Positions 48,449 through 60,000 of a DNA stretch of 60,000 nt are shown piece after piece (the stretch's first letter is position 1; the number at the start of each line of letters is the position of its first letter). The notes beneath the pieces are model-generated. The model had not been told where the DNA came from, searched no databases, and worked only from the letters and a program-made list of their open reading frames with translations. Source of the DNA: Owenia fusiformis. Its lineage: Eukaryota; Annelida; Polychaeta; Sabellida; Oweniidae. Position numbers and translations under genes: made by a program. The stretch covers positions 13,168,196-13,228,195 of the forward strand of contig CAIIXF020000004.1 of assembly GCA_903813345.2 (NCBI GenBank). The letters are read 5' to 3'.

Positions 48449-51400
48449 TCTTAAATCTGCAAACGTATTGAATTCAATTTGAAAAGTACGATGTGAATAT
48501 GCACAGGACAAAATGTCTGATATATTTCAAATATTTAAGTTAACATGTACCCCTAATGTTGATAGTGTCAATCCCTCCGGATTCTTCCCAGATACTCTTC
48601 TGTAATGAAAACATATTAATTTGTAAATCATAATAACTATAGCTCCAGGTAAAAGACGACGTTTGGTGTAAAATTCGAGGTGATCGGGGGTATAGTGGCT
48701 GAGCTGGGATGGTGGGAACTTGGGTTTTTATTTCAGAATCACGCAATTCGTTTTCGAAATATAAAAATATAAGCTGGTTCTCTTTACTTTCCTTTGTTAT
48801 ATTGTATATCATATAGTATGGTGAATACACTTTCAAACAAGCCATATTGCAAGGCAATTCGACTTTTTTGACTGAAATACAATGTTTTCACTATCATATT
48901 GCGATGCACCACTGTCCTAAACATTTATTTCCATTTTCTTACAAAATATCATATGTTGTTTTTTGTTGAAAAAGTAAAAAATACATGAGAAAGCCTCCCC
49001 CCCCTATGTTACTTTGACCTACTTTTAACCTAATTTGACCTACTTTTTTACATTTTAATAAATCTTCCTCGAGAGCTTTGAATGAACTTTAATTAATAGT
49101 ACCTTAGTTTTTACTGGACCCCTCTCGACTTTGGAAACACAAGGTATATTATCTGACCCCCTCCTCTATCCATTAGTGTTATAAATAAAAATACGTTAAC
49201 CACATTAAGGTTTAAATTCAGCAATCCGCCCATATAACAGAAAACAATTTGAATTTTCAATTTGTATATTGTATGCATAATTTGGAATTAAGAAGCATTT
49301 GAAGAAGTGTTTTTGATACTATAACACTATAGTCTATATATTTTTTTCTTTCGATAATTAAAAATATATATAATTCATTGTCGTTTACTGTTAAAACAAA
49401 CAATGTGTTCCAAGTGTATCAACACATTACTAAAATGGAAAACCCCGAAAAGGTATTAAAACGTTACCCATTTAATGGAACAGTTAATCAATGATCATCT
49501 CAAATAAAAAATTCAATAATTTTTCCAAGCAATATAAATTTAAGAATATTGTGGTCAAATACTAATAACAATAAATCAACTACATACCTTAAATGTCGGT
49601 GTATTATATGAACCTTAATGTTGTTTGTATCACACAAGCAATTTAATGATAACTTATTTTCAACGATGTTATAATTTTGTTTGAATTATCTAAATGAAGT
49701 ATACAACTACGGTTAACAACTTAGAATCATAAGACAAAATCATTCATTTTAATTAAACTTGAACAATGGAAAGTTCACCAAGTATCTTATGATGAGTCCT
49801 CAATATTTTGCCCTCGACTTTCATCTAATACATGTATTGCGTGTGTTCACGAAGTGTAATTTGTTAATTTGAAACATATACCTTGTGATGAACCTTCTCT
49901 ATCTGAGTTATTTCTGCATTATCTTTACATTTGAGGATTCAATTCTTGTTAGGAGATAATGATTGTACAAGTAAATAAGATAAGATAATTGAAATATTGG
50001 ACGAGAAAAACTCATACATTCCGATTATGAATTCCGCCTAGGTTAAGAATGACATTTTGCAAATTATTAGTTTTTACTTGTCCTTATAGATTTCTCCGAA
50101 GCTTTTGATTTTGCTATTGTCAAACAATAAAAGGCGTATATTTCATCCCTGTTATGTAACCTTATGTCAACTTACATATCGTATAACAGGTAATTACATA
50201 TTTTATATAACTGGAATTTTATTTTGGACCGGGTATCCTTTTAGATAATATTCCCTTGTATTAAATAAAGTGGAATATACGCATCTCTAATAACATTTTA
50301 CTAGATTCCTGAAACTGAAACGAATGGGACATGTGTCATGAACAAATGATGATTAAGAATCTTAAATCAAACAATTCTTGGAAGACGAGAGGGAAATTGT
50401 ATGCATTAATAAGTCATGAATTAAAAACAAATTTATGGGACTATAGTTGTAGAGATGTCAAGTGTTACTCCTTCTGGAATTCATAATTTTGTGCAATAAA
50501 GAGTTGTAAAATAGAAAGTTAACTGTGGGAAGGTTTCATTGAAAACATTAAAATATAGTTAATCCAGGCATGGACGTATAATTCTAACGTATAACAATTC
50601 TTAAACTTGATTAGAATAACCTTACATTGTATCGTCAATTTGAAAATGTTATCTTCTACAAGACCTTGATTCAAAGGTTATTTGGTGCCTTTGGCTAATT
50701 ATAATCCTAGGCTAATTAAATGTTTGTTCTTGAATTGACCTTTTGTGATCTGATGCCTAATTCATTAAAGCTCCACAACCGTGCATGTCCGTAGTCGGTG
50801 ATGGACGCTTACCCGCTATCTAAAACATGGCAGTAAGATCTAAGACTTGAAATGGGCTTTGAATGAATGTTGATCGAGTCAAATATCATACTTTTGTTAA
50901 AAATAAATCAATATAGTACGAAATACTCAAGCTGTGAACTTTTACACTTCTTAATGCTGAAATTGATAGTTTATCCATATATTTTAAGAAAATAGGTATG
51001 CCAAATGTTGCCTTGATAGCTCAGGAAACGTTGAAATGTTCATATTCTCTCTCTACAGGCCTTGTTAAAGGACGCAGGATTTATCGGAAAGATCTTTTAT
51101 ATGTGTGTCATCCAACATTATATATTATGGTTCCATTTAAGATATTCCATTTTATTTATATTTTTGAATAATTTCGTTGATGTTAGATTAAAAAACAATT
51201 CAAACATTAATGACTGTCAGATATTTTATGCAATTTATTTGTTTGTTGTAATTCCATTTATTGTATATCTCTATTTCATTTCATTTTATTTGAATTACAA
51301 TTTCTGTGTGAATGAAATGTCCCTTGGATTTTTGCCCTGGATTGTGATAATGGAACGTGATTGGTGGGGAAGGGAGTATGAGACATTGTTTCTTTTCGAA

Positions 51401-53224
51401 TTGGATTAGGGTTTGGGATAGTTGGGGGCTGTTTCCCGATGCCTGGTGTATATTTAAATGTTCTCTTCATTTTGCTTGGTAATGTGCGTAAATACTAACG
51501 TTGCTTTTTGCATAAGGACTCGAGGTGTAATGGATGAGAAGTTAAAGAGGCTCCGTGGTTCAAAGCACTTGTGGGCGCTTGTGTGACTCAATGGGGATTC
51601 CCCTCGATAGCCGAGGAATTGTGTTTAATTCTGGAGGTTGGTTGTTCTGTTGATTATTTCAACATTTCAGCAAGAATATACCGAAGTTATTCTCAAGATA
51701 TCCATGGTATGTGAGATATTATATGAGCAATAACAAAAGGACATCATTGATTGTCTGTGTCATATCTCATTTTAAAGACAAATAATTCTGGAGTTACCTG
51801 AGAAATATCAGCTTTTTATCATGTAATTTTACAGATTTACAGCTGATTCTTAGTTGTTGGTATGACCACCAGTTGCTGCTCGAACAACAGCTTATCTGTG
51901 AAATGAAAATTCAGATAAAGGTGTAGCATTGCACAATCCTTTTAGCAATTTCCTTACTTTCTTCAGGATTACATCCTTACTGTATCTTTTTCAAGAGGCT
52001 CCATTTCCATCAACTCCTATGCCCTGTTTTTCAGAACTGAGCCCATGTGTTCAGTTTAGTTGAAATCTGGGGCAATTCTTTTATATTCCAGTTTCTTAAG
52101 ATTTGACCTTTAACCAGTAACAGGACACTCATACCAGGGGGTGAAATGGCTCGTCTTCATCATGTAAAAAATTCAGAATTTTTAAAGAAGGGAAAAAGAG
52201 TTATCCTAGTTTCATTTGAGTACAGTTTTTGGGAACTTACAAAAGTATATAACTGAGTAAAAAAATAACATAATATGTCAGTTGTATTTCATACAATATA
52301 CGTTGTTTTATTTTTAAATAAATGTTAGTAATATGTACAAATTTAACACCTTATGACATATCTATGATTGTTAATTATTTATTCTTTTTAGTTATTTATT
52401 TTGCTCCCACTATTTACAACAGTGGCACATGAAGAGTATCAGTGCGACAGAATGATATATCATTTAAATCAAATATATTACAGCATTAAAAAACATAAAA
52501 ATATTTGTTAAAATATATTTAGCTTCACGGAGCTATTAGACGTGTTATTTCCAAAAACGTCATACACTATGTACGGTACGTCTCATATGTCTTCTATTAA
52601 TTAGTTTCGATAAACAACAGCCTGTAAATGTATTTGATCAGAATTTTAGAATTTTATCTAAATTTTTGCATTTTTAGTATTTTAACAACATTTTAGCATT
52701 TTATCCATATTTTATCATTTTATCAACATTTCAGCATAATCTGTAACATGGCTGTTACATAAATTAATTATTTGTAGCACAATCAGTAACATAGTTGCTT
52801 CAATTCCAATGAAGACACAAATAAACTCCCTTTCTCTTTCGAAAATATATTTGATTTCTAAACATAAGACATTGGAAAGCTGATTAGTTGTTCTTCTTCA
52901 CCGTTGTTATGATGCTTCTTTCACCAAATATATCGAATGGGGTCATTGATAAAAGTAGTCCATTCTTTATATACCGCCCTCTATTTGGCAATCGGAGAAC
53001 CCCATTTGAAATTTGATATAAAGACTTGCATTTTCATTTTGTTTCTCATTTACAAAGGTTTAAGAATTATTTAGTTTAACGACTTTTTTAATATGGCTTG
53101 CCATAATATGCTTTAATGTAAAAATAGGACTTTCTGGTTGTCAAACTTTTTACGAAGCAAAGTATCAATACAAGTCTAAATAGGCTCTCGGTAATGTACA
53201 TTAGGGCCACTTAGATTAGTTAAA
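48449..53224. other. Interval between the two UNC93-like genes
   Basis: AT-rich with no recognised gene. It should contain the 5' UTR/promoter of copy 1 and the 3' UTR of copy 2. Frames at 51062-51409 and 48540-48857 are open but show no domain or codon pattern that supports coding. Segment 51515-51650 is relatively GC-balanced and repeat-free, of unknown role. Confidence 0.5.
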
Positions 53225-56200
53225 TTAACAAGTAACATCGATGTCTCTGGTGTACACTACTGCTAGCTCGGGACTCTCGGGAGTCTCCGTAGATTTAGGC
53301 GGGATGGCGGAAAGTGTCGAGACAATTTGGTTGTGGATCTTTTTATCTCTCTCTTCCTCTTCGATGACTTTCTGTTTTTCTGCTAGGGCCTTTGCTTCAT
53401 TGTCCAATACTTTCTCCTCAACGATGTAACATAACATACCTGGAATATGCAACACTTTTGTTTAATTTCAAAATATGGATTCATGTCACTATCGTCAGAG
53501 AGATTAAACAAACGCTTTCAGCTTTACAAGTAACATGGTTCGCTAAACGTATGACACACGCAGGCCCGTAGCCAGGTGGACCCCCCCTCTGGCAAAATAT
53601 TATTTCAAAATCATGCAGGTTTTCACCATTTTGAGCACTTCTCAACTGGTTTTAGCCATATTTGGGCCAAAATTGTCAAATGCGAACCCCCCCCCCCCCT
53701 CCTGGAAACTTTTGAAAACTGAATCCCCCTTGGCAAATCCTGGCTACTGGCCTGCGCATTATCATGCGCATGCGCATTGAATACTTACCTATCGCTAAGA
53801 ATCCCATAAGGACGAGCAGTTTGTAGCCAGTGCATATAAGACTGCTGTAGGCGTATCCTATGAGAAATCCAGTGGATTCCCAAAGCCGGTAGTTCGCGAA
53901 AGCAGCGTCAGGGTTGGTAGCAAACAACGAGCCATAGAATGCTAGAAAATAAATATTAAGATGAGCAATGAAAATAAGAAATCCACCTGTACTTAACTAC
54001 TGACTGAAAATATGATGAGGTAGTTTTTGAAAGGCATTGTATGGTGTGATCCTCCAATATAGTTTAGATAGCTGTGTTTATGGGATGAAGCGTTTATTAA
54101 CGAGCAAGAAAACTGCATTTGCAGACGACAATAGTCATTACCATTGATTTGACTCTGCCATATAGCGTCTCCTACACCCCATAACGCAGGCATTAGGAAG
54201 AATGCAAACATTTCGTCAGGGTGGGGTCTCCAAATGCACATCATTACCAACAGGGTCATATGGACAATACCAGCTGTAAAGGAAGAGACATAAAAGTTAT
54301 TAACCTTCACGTGACTTTATTTTGTTGTATGCAAATGACTGAATCAAAAACAAATTAAAATGAATCAATTATATCATCGATTAGAAATCAAATAAAAAAT
54401 CAATTGACACAAAATAACGCTTTCATAACAACCTATCCTATAAAAAGCAGTTACAACAATTTATCCTTGAACTGTGTAAAATGTGTAACAAAACTAAAAC
54501 GCACTGCAAAACATGTAGCCAAGCATTTATAATCGACGCAAAAAGAAAAAGTACACATAAAGAAGAATATAAGGCTGAGAGAAATAAACACAATCTTACC
54601 AAAGATGAAGATTGTTCCCCGTCCCACAAGATTTGCCATGACACCTGCTATCAGGGAAACCACTGCTCCAGCGAGGGCGTAACATATGATTACGTAACCA
54701 ACATACTTTATACCAAGAGGGCACGTCACGAACGACTAAAAGTGTATATAAAAAGAAGATTTTTAGATGCAGCATGCATTAGTTGATACCCAGGGGTCAT
54801 TAATAGAAACATTCGTTTCTGTTCATGACCAAAGTATATTTTCACGTTATCTTACAATATAAAGATGGCACTCGGGCCAAAAAGTAGGTTTACGATATCG
54901 TGTCGTCAGTGGTTCAAACAACAGATCTTGAAAAACTGTTTTAACGCACGGGGTTTGAATGCACAACTCTCCGAGGTTCCGCAACACAGAACCCCATGTT
55001 GTCCAAGATTGTTTATGACTAGCAATTCATAAGAATACTTCAAACGTTTATTTCATATCTTATATACAGCCTATAATTGATGAAAACATCAATCATTAGC
55101 TGGATTTAACCACCGGCTTTCCCTCCCCGGGCTTTCCCTCTTGGAAGCCTGCTTATCACATAGTGACTTAAGGGATCTTTATGCTGTACCATGGCCGGTT
55201 TTAACTAACCTGAGTGAACTCTGCATTCATGAATGATTGTTCCAATCCTATGTAAATATTCAAAGGGATAATCAACAGTTGTTTCTTGTTCTTCATCTGC
55301 TTTAAGGCTGCCAGTGCAGATTGTTTATCAAACCAGTCTGTAAACAATATTGTATAGTACAAATGAATTTCGTTAAATACAATACAGGTATACAGATGCA
55401 ATCTCAAGTAGACACTCTAAATGGCATGCAATCCACTTTTTATGAAAATAAATTTGCAAAAAATAAAGAAGCAAAAGAGCTCTGTGTATATCATCAAAGA
55501 AAACCAAAAGTAAGAAAAATGTATTTCTTCCGAAAATGGAGGTGAAGTAGTTCATTTCTGATAAAAAACAGACTTGGACTGCGTTTTTGAACTTCCCGCG
55601 GCGCAAGTATATTGCATAATATTAAGTTTTCCCCATAGGTATCATGAAAAAGTGGGGCGACTCATTAAAATATTACGCAATTCATTAGCACCACGGGCAT
55701 ATAAAAATATAGTCTTAAACTGAGCCAAGTTTAAGGTATTATAATAATTGTCGGCCTACCTCTGACGCCATCAGGACGTGGTAATCTATCCATGAAGAAT
55801 ATGATGACTAACAAGCCCAATGCCGCACACCCCATCTGTATTCCAACCAACGTGAAAACCTGACAACAACCATAGTAACATGCTTAATTTATTATTCACC
55901 AGTGTTTATAACATGCATTTTACGATAATGCAGGAGTAGTTGGCCGAGAGGGCTTGAGCAAAGCGTGTAACTGCCGTAACTACGAGGTTGCGAGATCGAG
56001 ACTTGTATGCTCCTTATGTTAATTAATCTATGTTGAAGGAGTACAATAGATTGAACAGTGAAAATGAATGAATAACCAAATTGATATTGACCTCATTAAT
56101 TGTAATTTTTCTGTTTTTAATGTAGATATCATCCGTTCTTTTACAATTACGTGCATCTACAGTAGACAATATATACAGGTGGGAAAATAGAACATGGATT

Positions 56201-58207
56201 TACAAAATGGATTGTTTAGAAACGAGATACTAATCTTTTTCTTTTCAGTAGATTCATATCAATTTATATTGCCATATTCGTCGAAAATGAAAGCGTTTTA
56301 GCAAAATATTCAGATTACAATCTATTTAATGCAAAAGCACACGTTTGCAATGATTTGTTTACCTTGGATTGTTCAGGCCGGGCCAGATTTGTATTGTTAG
56401 CATCCGCAGCGGCCTCTTGCGGGCAGAAATAAGCGCCGCATTTTGCGAGTTCCGCATCGCTTAGCGTGTAGTTGTCGTCCCCGTTTCCATCGTCTAATAC
56501 AGCTGAGGATACTACGTTTCCCCAAAGTGGACCTACATATACAATTTTCTAGATTTGCAATTAACATCCAGTTAACGATGCAATGCTATACTGAGTAAGT
56601 ACTACCAGATATACACACATATACTGTCTTTTCATTTTTAATCATCCAGTCCAGACTTTTTCAAACTTTTAAACCTGTTTTACTTCAGTAAGCAAGTCAT
56701 AAACATTCGTGATAAGCCACTCACCTATCAACATGAATCCGAAGAATATTCCGAAAAACTTTGACATGACATCGTCTGTTGACACCCCGGTCGCTTCAGC
56801 GAGTTCCACGCCAAGTGTGGTGAAATAAGAACATTGGCTAGTCCATAATGGAGCCCAGATGAGTCCTTGGGAAAAAACAAACAATATAAATCAATAAAGA
56901 TCAAGACAACTAACAGCAGTGTAAATTATGTGATGGGCAGCATGGGTTGCAAAATCAGCGTTGCTGGTTAAAAAACGGTGGACACATTTTTTATAAGTCC
57001 AGCCCAAAACTTGCTTTTAGTCCCTGCTATTTTTTTTTGACTTATGATCTTATTTCGGACGGATCAAACAGCGTGGTTCCTCATATAAGGTTAATTATTT
57101 TAAGATATCTTTGTTCTTAATAATGAATAACGGGTTACGGTATAAGTGTATGTTTAATTGTATGGTTAATTTGCCGAATTGTCAAATTCTATCATTTTCC
57201 TAATTTCTATCTTCCTAGTGACAAGAATTTTCCCATTGGATAACATTATCAAGATAATATCTCCGACATTTTGACGAACCTGGCAAACATTTGGCTTACA
57301 TGATTAGGCAAAATAACCGCATACACAGAATCTCTTTCTAACAAAAACATACCAAGTAATGCGCTAGCTGACAACATTGTCGCCCACGTGGCATACAAAT
57401 TAGCAGTCATCCAGACCAAGCAGCAGCATATAGCAATGATCATTGTTATCTTACAACCCAGTTTGTTGATCATCATGGAGGGCAGGAACAGCGAGGTAAG
57501 GATGCTTATCCCAAAGTTGAGCGTAAGTGATATTACCCCGAGACCTCCCTCTGCATTTAACGAGGACTGCAGCACCGCCAAAGATCCAATTCCAGAAAAC
57601 AGACAGAAATACCCAAGGCATACCACAAAAATGTTTTTATAGACTCTACGTTTTATTCGTTTCAGCTCTGCTTCGTCGTCTAAATTGTGGAAGCCTTCTT
57701 TTTCTGCTTTCATGTCGTCCACACCCGGCAGGCGACCGAACATTTTACTAACAACGTCCGGGATGTTATTTTCGATAGCGCTGTCTTGCGAATCTCTTTT
57801 GATAATTTGGGCCAGTTCTATAGGTTTTTCAGAAGGCATCGTGTTATTTGTTCTTATCTTGGTTCTATTGACTATGTTTGTGGTTTTATCTTGAAATTCG
57901 TTTTTCACGTCGAAGCTTGCTACGTTCAGCTGTAGGGAAAGCCCAGAAGCCAAACTTTTCCGTCTTGGTACAATCTAAAAATTGAGACATATATATCTAA
58001 TTACATTACTTTTTTAAACTGCCACTTCCCTTATGTTATCGGGCAGTCATAGAACACAATATACGTGGTTAATTAAATCATCGAAAGTGTTCGAGTTTAT
58101 GACACTTTTATTTCTATGAATGCTCACACTTTTATTGTTTTATGTTAATTGTGTTTCTGAAACAAAATAGTACATAATGATATAAAACTTACATCTGGGT
58201 GTTCCAT
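53225..58207 (-). CDS. UNC93-like membrane protein, copy 2 (ten coding exons, 603 aa)
   Basis: Same family and likely topology as copy 1. Exons: 58193-58207, 57353-57974, 56725-56865, 56363-56532, 55760-55859, 55210-55337, 54600-54735, 54142-54273, 53789-53941 and 53225-53439. Every junction has GT/AG and phases add to a whole frame. The first exon is only five codons (MEHPD), joined to IVPRRKSLASGLSLQL, so its start is slightly less certain. Landmarks: FLCYFCLFSGIGSL-type helix 1, LAVLQSSLNAEGGLGVISLT, LIWAPLWTSQCSYF, KFFGIFFGF, WGNVVSS, the CGAYFCP cysteine pair with two sequons, IPLNIYIGLEQSFMNAEFTQ, GDAIWQSQING and AAFANYRLWESTGF. The tail is rich in lysine and glutamate (possible coiled coil). 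Two exons (136 and 132 nt) have exactly the same length as in copy 1. Intron 9 contains a family 1 MITE. Confidence 0.92.
53561..53754 (+). mobile_element. Best-preserved copy of the family 1 poly-C MITE, in intron 9 of UNC93-like copy 2
   Basis: Termini are caggcccgtagccagg and cctggctactggcctg, an imperfect inverted repeat of 16 bp. In between: a C-run, catgcaggttttcaccattt, tgagcacttctcaa, a gggccaaaattgtcaaatg block, a second C-run of about 14 and tttgaaaactg. It defines the family used to recognise the other copies. No clear target duplication. Confidence 0.8.
55930..56012 (+). repeat. tRNA-like SINE head in intron 3 region of UNC93-like copy 2
   Basis: The A-box-like tggccgagagg (near 55940) and B-box-like ggttgcgagatcgag (near 55985) are spaced as in serine/leucine-type tRNAs. 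Pairing of the stems is poor, so this is more likely a SINE or tRNA pseudogene than a tRNA gene. Confidence 0.45.
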
Positions 58208-60000
58208 ATTTGTGAAATAAAAATTAAATAATTTAAAATTGAGATTCCCGTCTTCAGATCAACGTTTCATATCGTTCCTTTTGTAATTCAGTTTATGAAT
58301 ACGCTTGTTGTTGATGCGTATTTGTGATTATTGATGTGTTTCTCCTTATGATGTTATCAATTTATTTGTGTGATATTTATACAGAATTTCAAGACCAATC
58401 AAAAATATTCCAAATTTCTTGCTCGTGTATGAATTAAAACGGTAGTGTAATGTAAATACGAAATTGAGTAGATATTAATAACAAAATCGATAATGATGAC
58501 AATTTGGTAGTCATCAATGGCAAAGACACAACTGTGAAATTGTAAAAATTATATTTGAATTCGGATTGCCGTTGAAATCATCTCAAAAATACGACATTTT
58601 ATGCGAGTTGAGTTATTTATTTGCCACATAATAGAGTCCGTACTCATTCTGAAGTAGCACTCTTCTTATGCAAATATCACAGCAACAGAATAGTTATTCG
58701 ATCAGAACATCATCTGCAATGGTGAATTCCAAAAATTGACCGAAATATTATAATCATAAGAAATAGAATACTAAATTCAAACGGTTTTTAGTTGAATTTT
58801 ACATTTATTTTTATTTTATCCCAATTATTTTTCAAATCAAACAATAGAAGGATAATATAGTAAACAAGCTTATAATTCACTATTGATTGATTTTCGATAC
58901 TATAAATGATTCATAATTATGATCCAGGGGTCCTTCTCAAAAAGTTAAATAAAGTTATATATTATACATTTCATAACTTAAATAATGATCGCAGTGTATA
59001 GCCGTCTCCTCATGTAAAAAAAACAGTTTGTAAAATATTTTTGATTTATTTTATAAATTCTATAGAAGCTTACACATGTTCTTTGGATATAAATTAGCTT
59101 TAATAAACCGAATACTGAAAATCACTACATTCAAAGTTATATATGTTTGCAATTTCGCAGTACTTCTAAATCACAATTGAAAATACGATACATAATTATA
59201 AAATTCAATTCTAGAATACAGTAGGCATTCCCACTTATTATGTCGTCATTTGGTAACTGTTAATCCTCATCATATAATTTTAGATGAAATGCAACAATAA
59301 AAACAAAAACATTTAAAATATCTTAATCAATAATAAAACAAATTGTTTACCTGGTATCACTATCAAATGCTTTGTTGAGGTCTATACAGAGTTGTTCTGA
59401 TGTTTCTGGACGCCGTTTTCCTTCCTAGTCCATTTGAAATGAAGACTGATAAAGATGATGTGATCAGTACGATTCCAATATCAGAAATAAATCAGAATTT
59501 ACTGCATGAAAATCATATTTAGATAATGATGACGTAAGAAGATGATTCGAAAGTTTTCACATTTTTCTCACGGATGATTCTGCTGGCCATGTCAAAATTA
59601 AACCAAAAGTTCATATTAAGTTCAGCTAGATTTCTATAGTTTTACCGATACAAATTTGAAATTTTGAGATTACCCCGATATAGGGGAATTATCTTCAAAA
59701 TCGCTCTTAGTTTCAATTAATTTATTATACTTCGATAAGTAACAATTCAGGTGAGAAAATACCGATCGGTGACAACTTTAGTGTTTAATTATTCTTGAAA
59801 GTTTGATAATCTATGATTCAACTTAAGTGGCCGGCTAATGTTTATGCGCGAGATCTAAATATCATCCGGGTTGATAGGGAATCCTCTTCAATGGCCTTAA
59901 TCACAATATCAGAGTATATATTTTACCTACATCATTGGCAAAATCTATAATTTACATTTAAATGCTTATACATTGAAACTTTTACTTTTATTCGTTATAG
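58208..60000. other. Terminal AT-rich stretch upstream of UNC93-like copy 2
   Basis: No gene recognised apart from a short exon-like scrap at 59351-59425. It should include the 5' UTR and promoter of UNC93-like copy 2. Confidence 0.45.
59351..59425 (-). pseudogene. Possible reverse-transcriptase fragment, or 5' exon of the UNC93-like gene
   Basis: On the minus strand a 25-codon open segment ends at a donor-like site (ccag|gtaaac at 59351/59350) and contains CIDLNKAFDS. This resembles the first aspartate block of non-LTR retrotransposon reverse transcriptases (DL-KAFD). It is only a scrap with a stop just upstream. The position and donor would also suit an untranslated first exon of UNC93-like copy 2, in which case the peptide resemblance is chance. 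Confidence 0.25.

Noticed and set aside
51062-51409. 115-residue hydrophobic open frame
   Set aside because: It is made mostly of T-rich low-complexity codons (F, I, L, Y); no homology or start context supports it.
51840-52110. Possible decayed transposase
   Set aside because: The composition is slightly more balanced than the surroundings, but no frame gives a recognisable motif and all frames have stops.
53676-53927. 83-residue frame extending UNC93-like exon 53789-53941
   Set aside because: Its last part reads through the gtaagt donor into the MITE in the intron. The spliced continuation at 53439 fits the family and the phase.

Overview
The window is eukaryotic nuclear DNA from an invertebrate animal. 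It is AT-rich, its genes are split by introns with canonical GT/AG borders, and it is full of mobile-element debris. The gene content (FIS1, a paired-class SHOX homeobox gene, UNC93-like transporters, a BTB protein) fits a bilaterian. The many poly-G/poly-C-bearing short repeats suggest a marine invertebrate, but the sequence alone does not let me name a phylum.

Layout. (1) 1-3.35 kb: the last three coding exons of FIS1 on the + strand; its 5' exons lie before the window. (2) 2.1-5.8 kb: a hairpin beside a 23-G run, a hAT-type MITE with an 8-bp target duplication, and short repeats. (3) 6.0-8.85 kb: a three-exon BTB-domain gene on the - strand. (4) 9.1-16.8 kb: no recognised gene; a 1.3-kb foldback element with TA duplications, degenerate repeats and AT-rich DNA upstream of SHOX. 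(5) 16.86-41.95 kb: SHOX on the + strand, four coding exons (315 aa), with the homeodomain split by an 18.5-kb intron. That intron carries a 10.3-kb element (20740-31059). The element's ends are nearly identical inverted arrays of 53-bp repeats, and a 3-bp duplication flanks it. (6) 43.15-48.45 kb and 53.2-58.2 kb: two tandem UNC93-like genes on the - strand. They are clear paralogues, one with 6 and one with 10 coding exons. (7) 58.2-60 kb: no gene except a possible reverse-transcriptase scrap.

The genes do not form a pathway. FIS1 acts at mitochondria, SHOX is a developmental transcription factor, the UNC93 pair are membrane proteins of the major facilitator fold, and the BTB protein is probably a protein-interaction adaptor. 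SHOX and the first UNC93 copy converge tail to tail, and their likely poly(A) signals cross.

I did not find a convincing new molecular system. The most interesting structure is the 10.3-kb element in SHOX intron 2. Also of interest are the intron differences between the UNC93 duplicates, and two foldback elements that share only their outermost bases.
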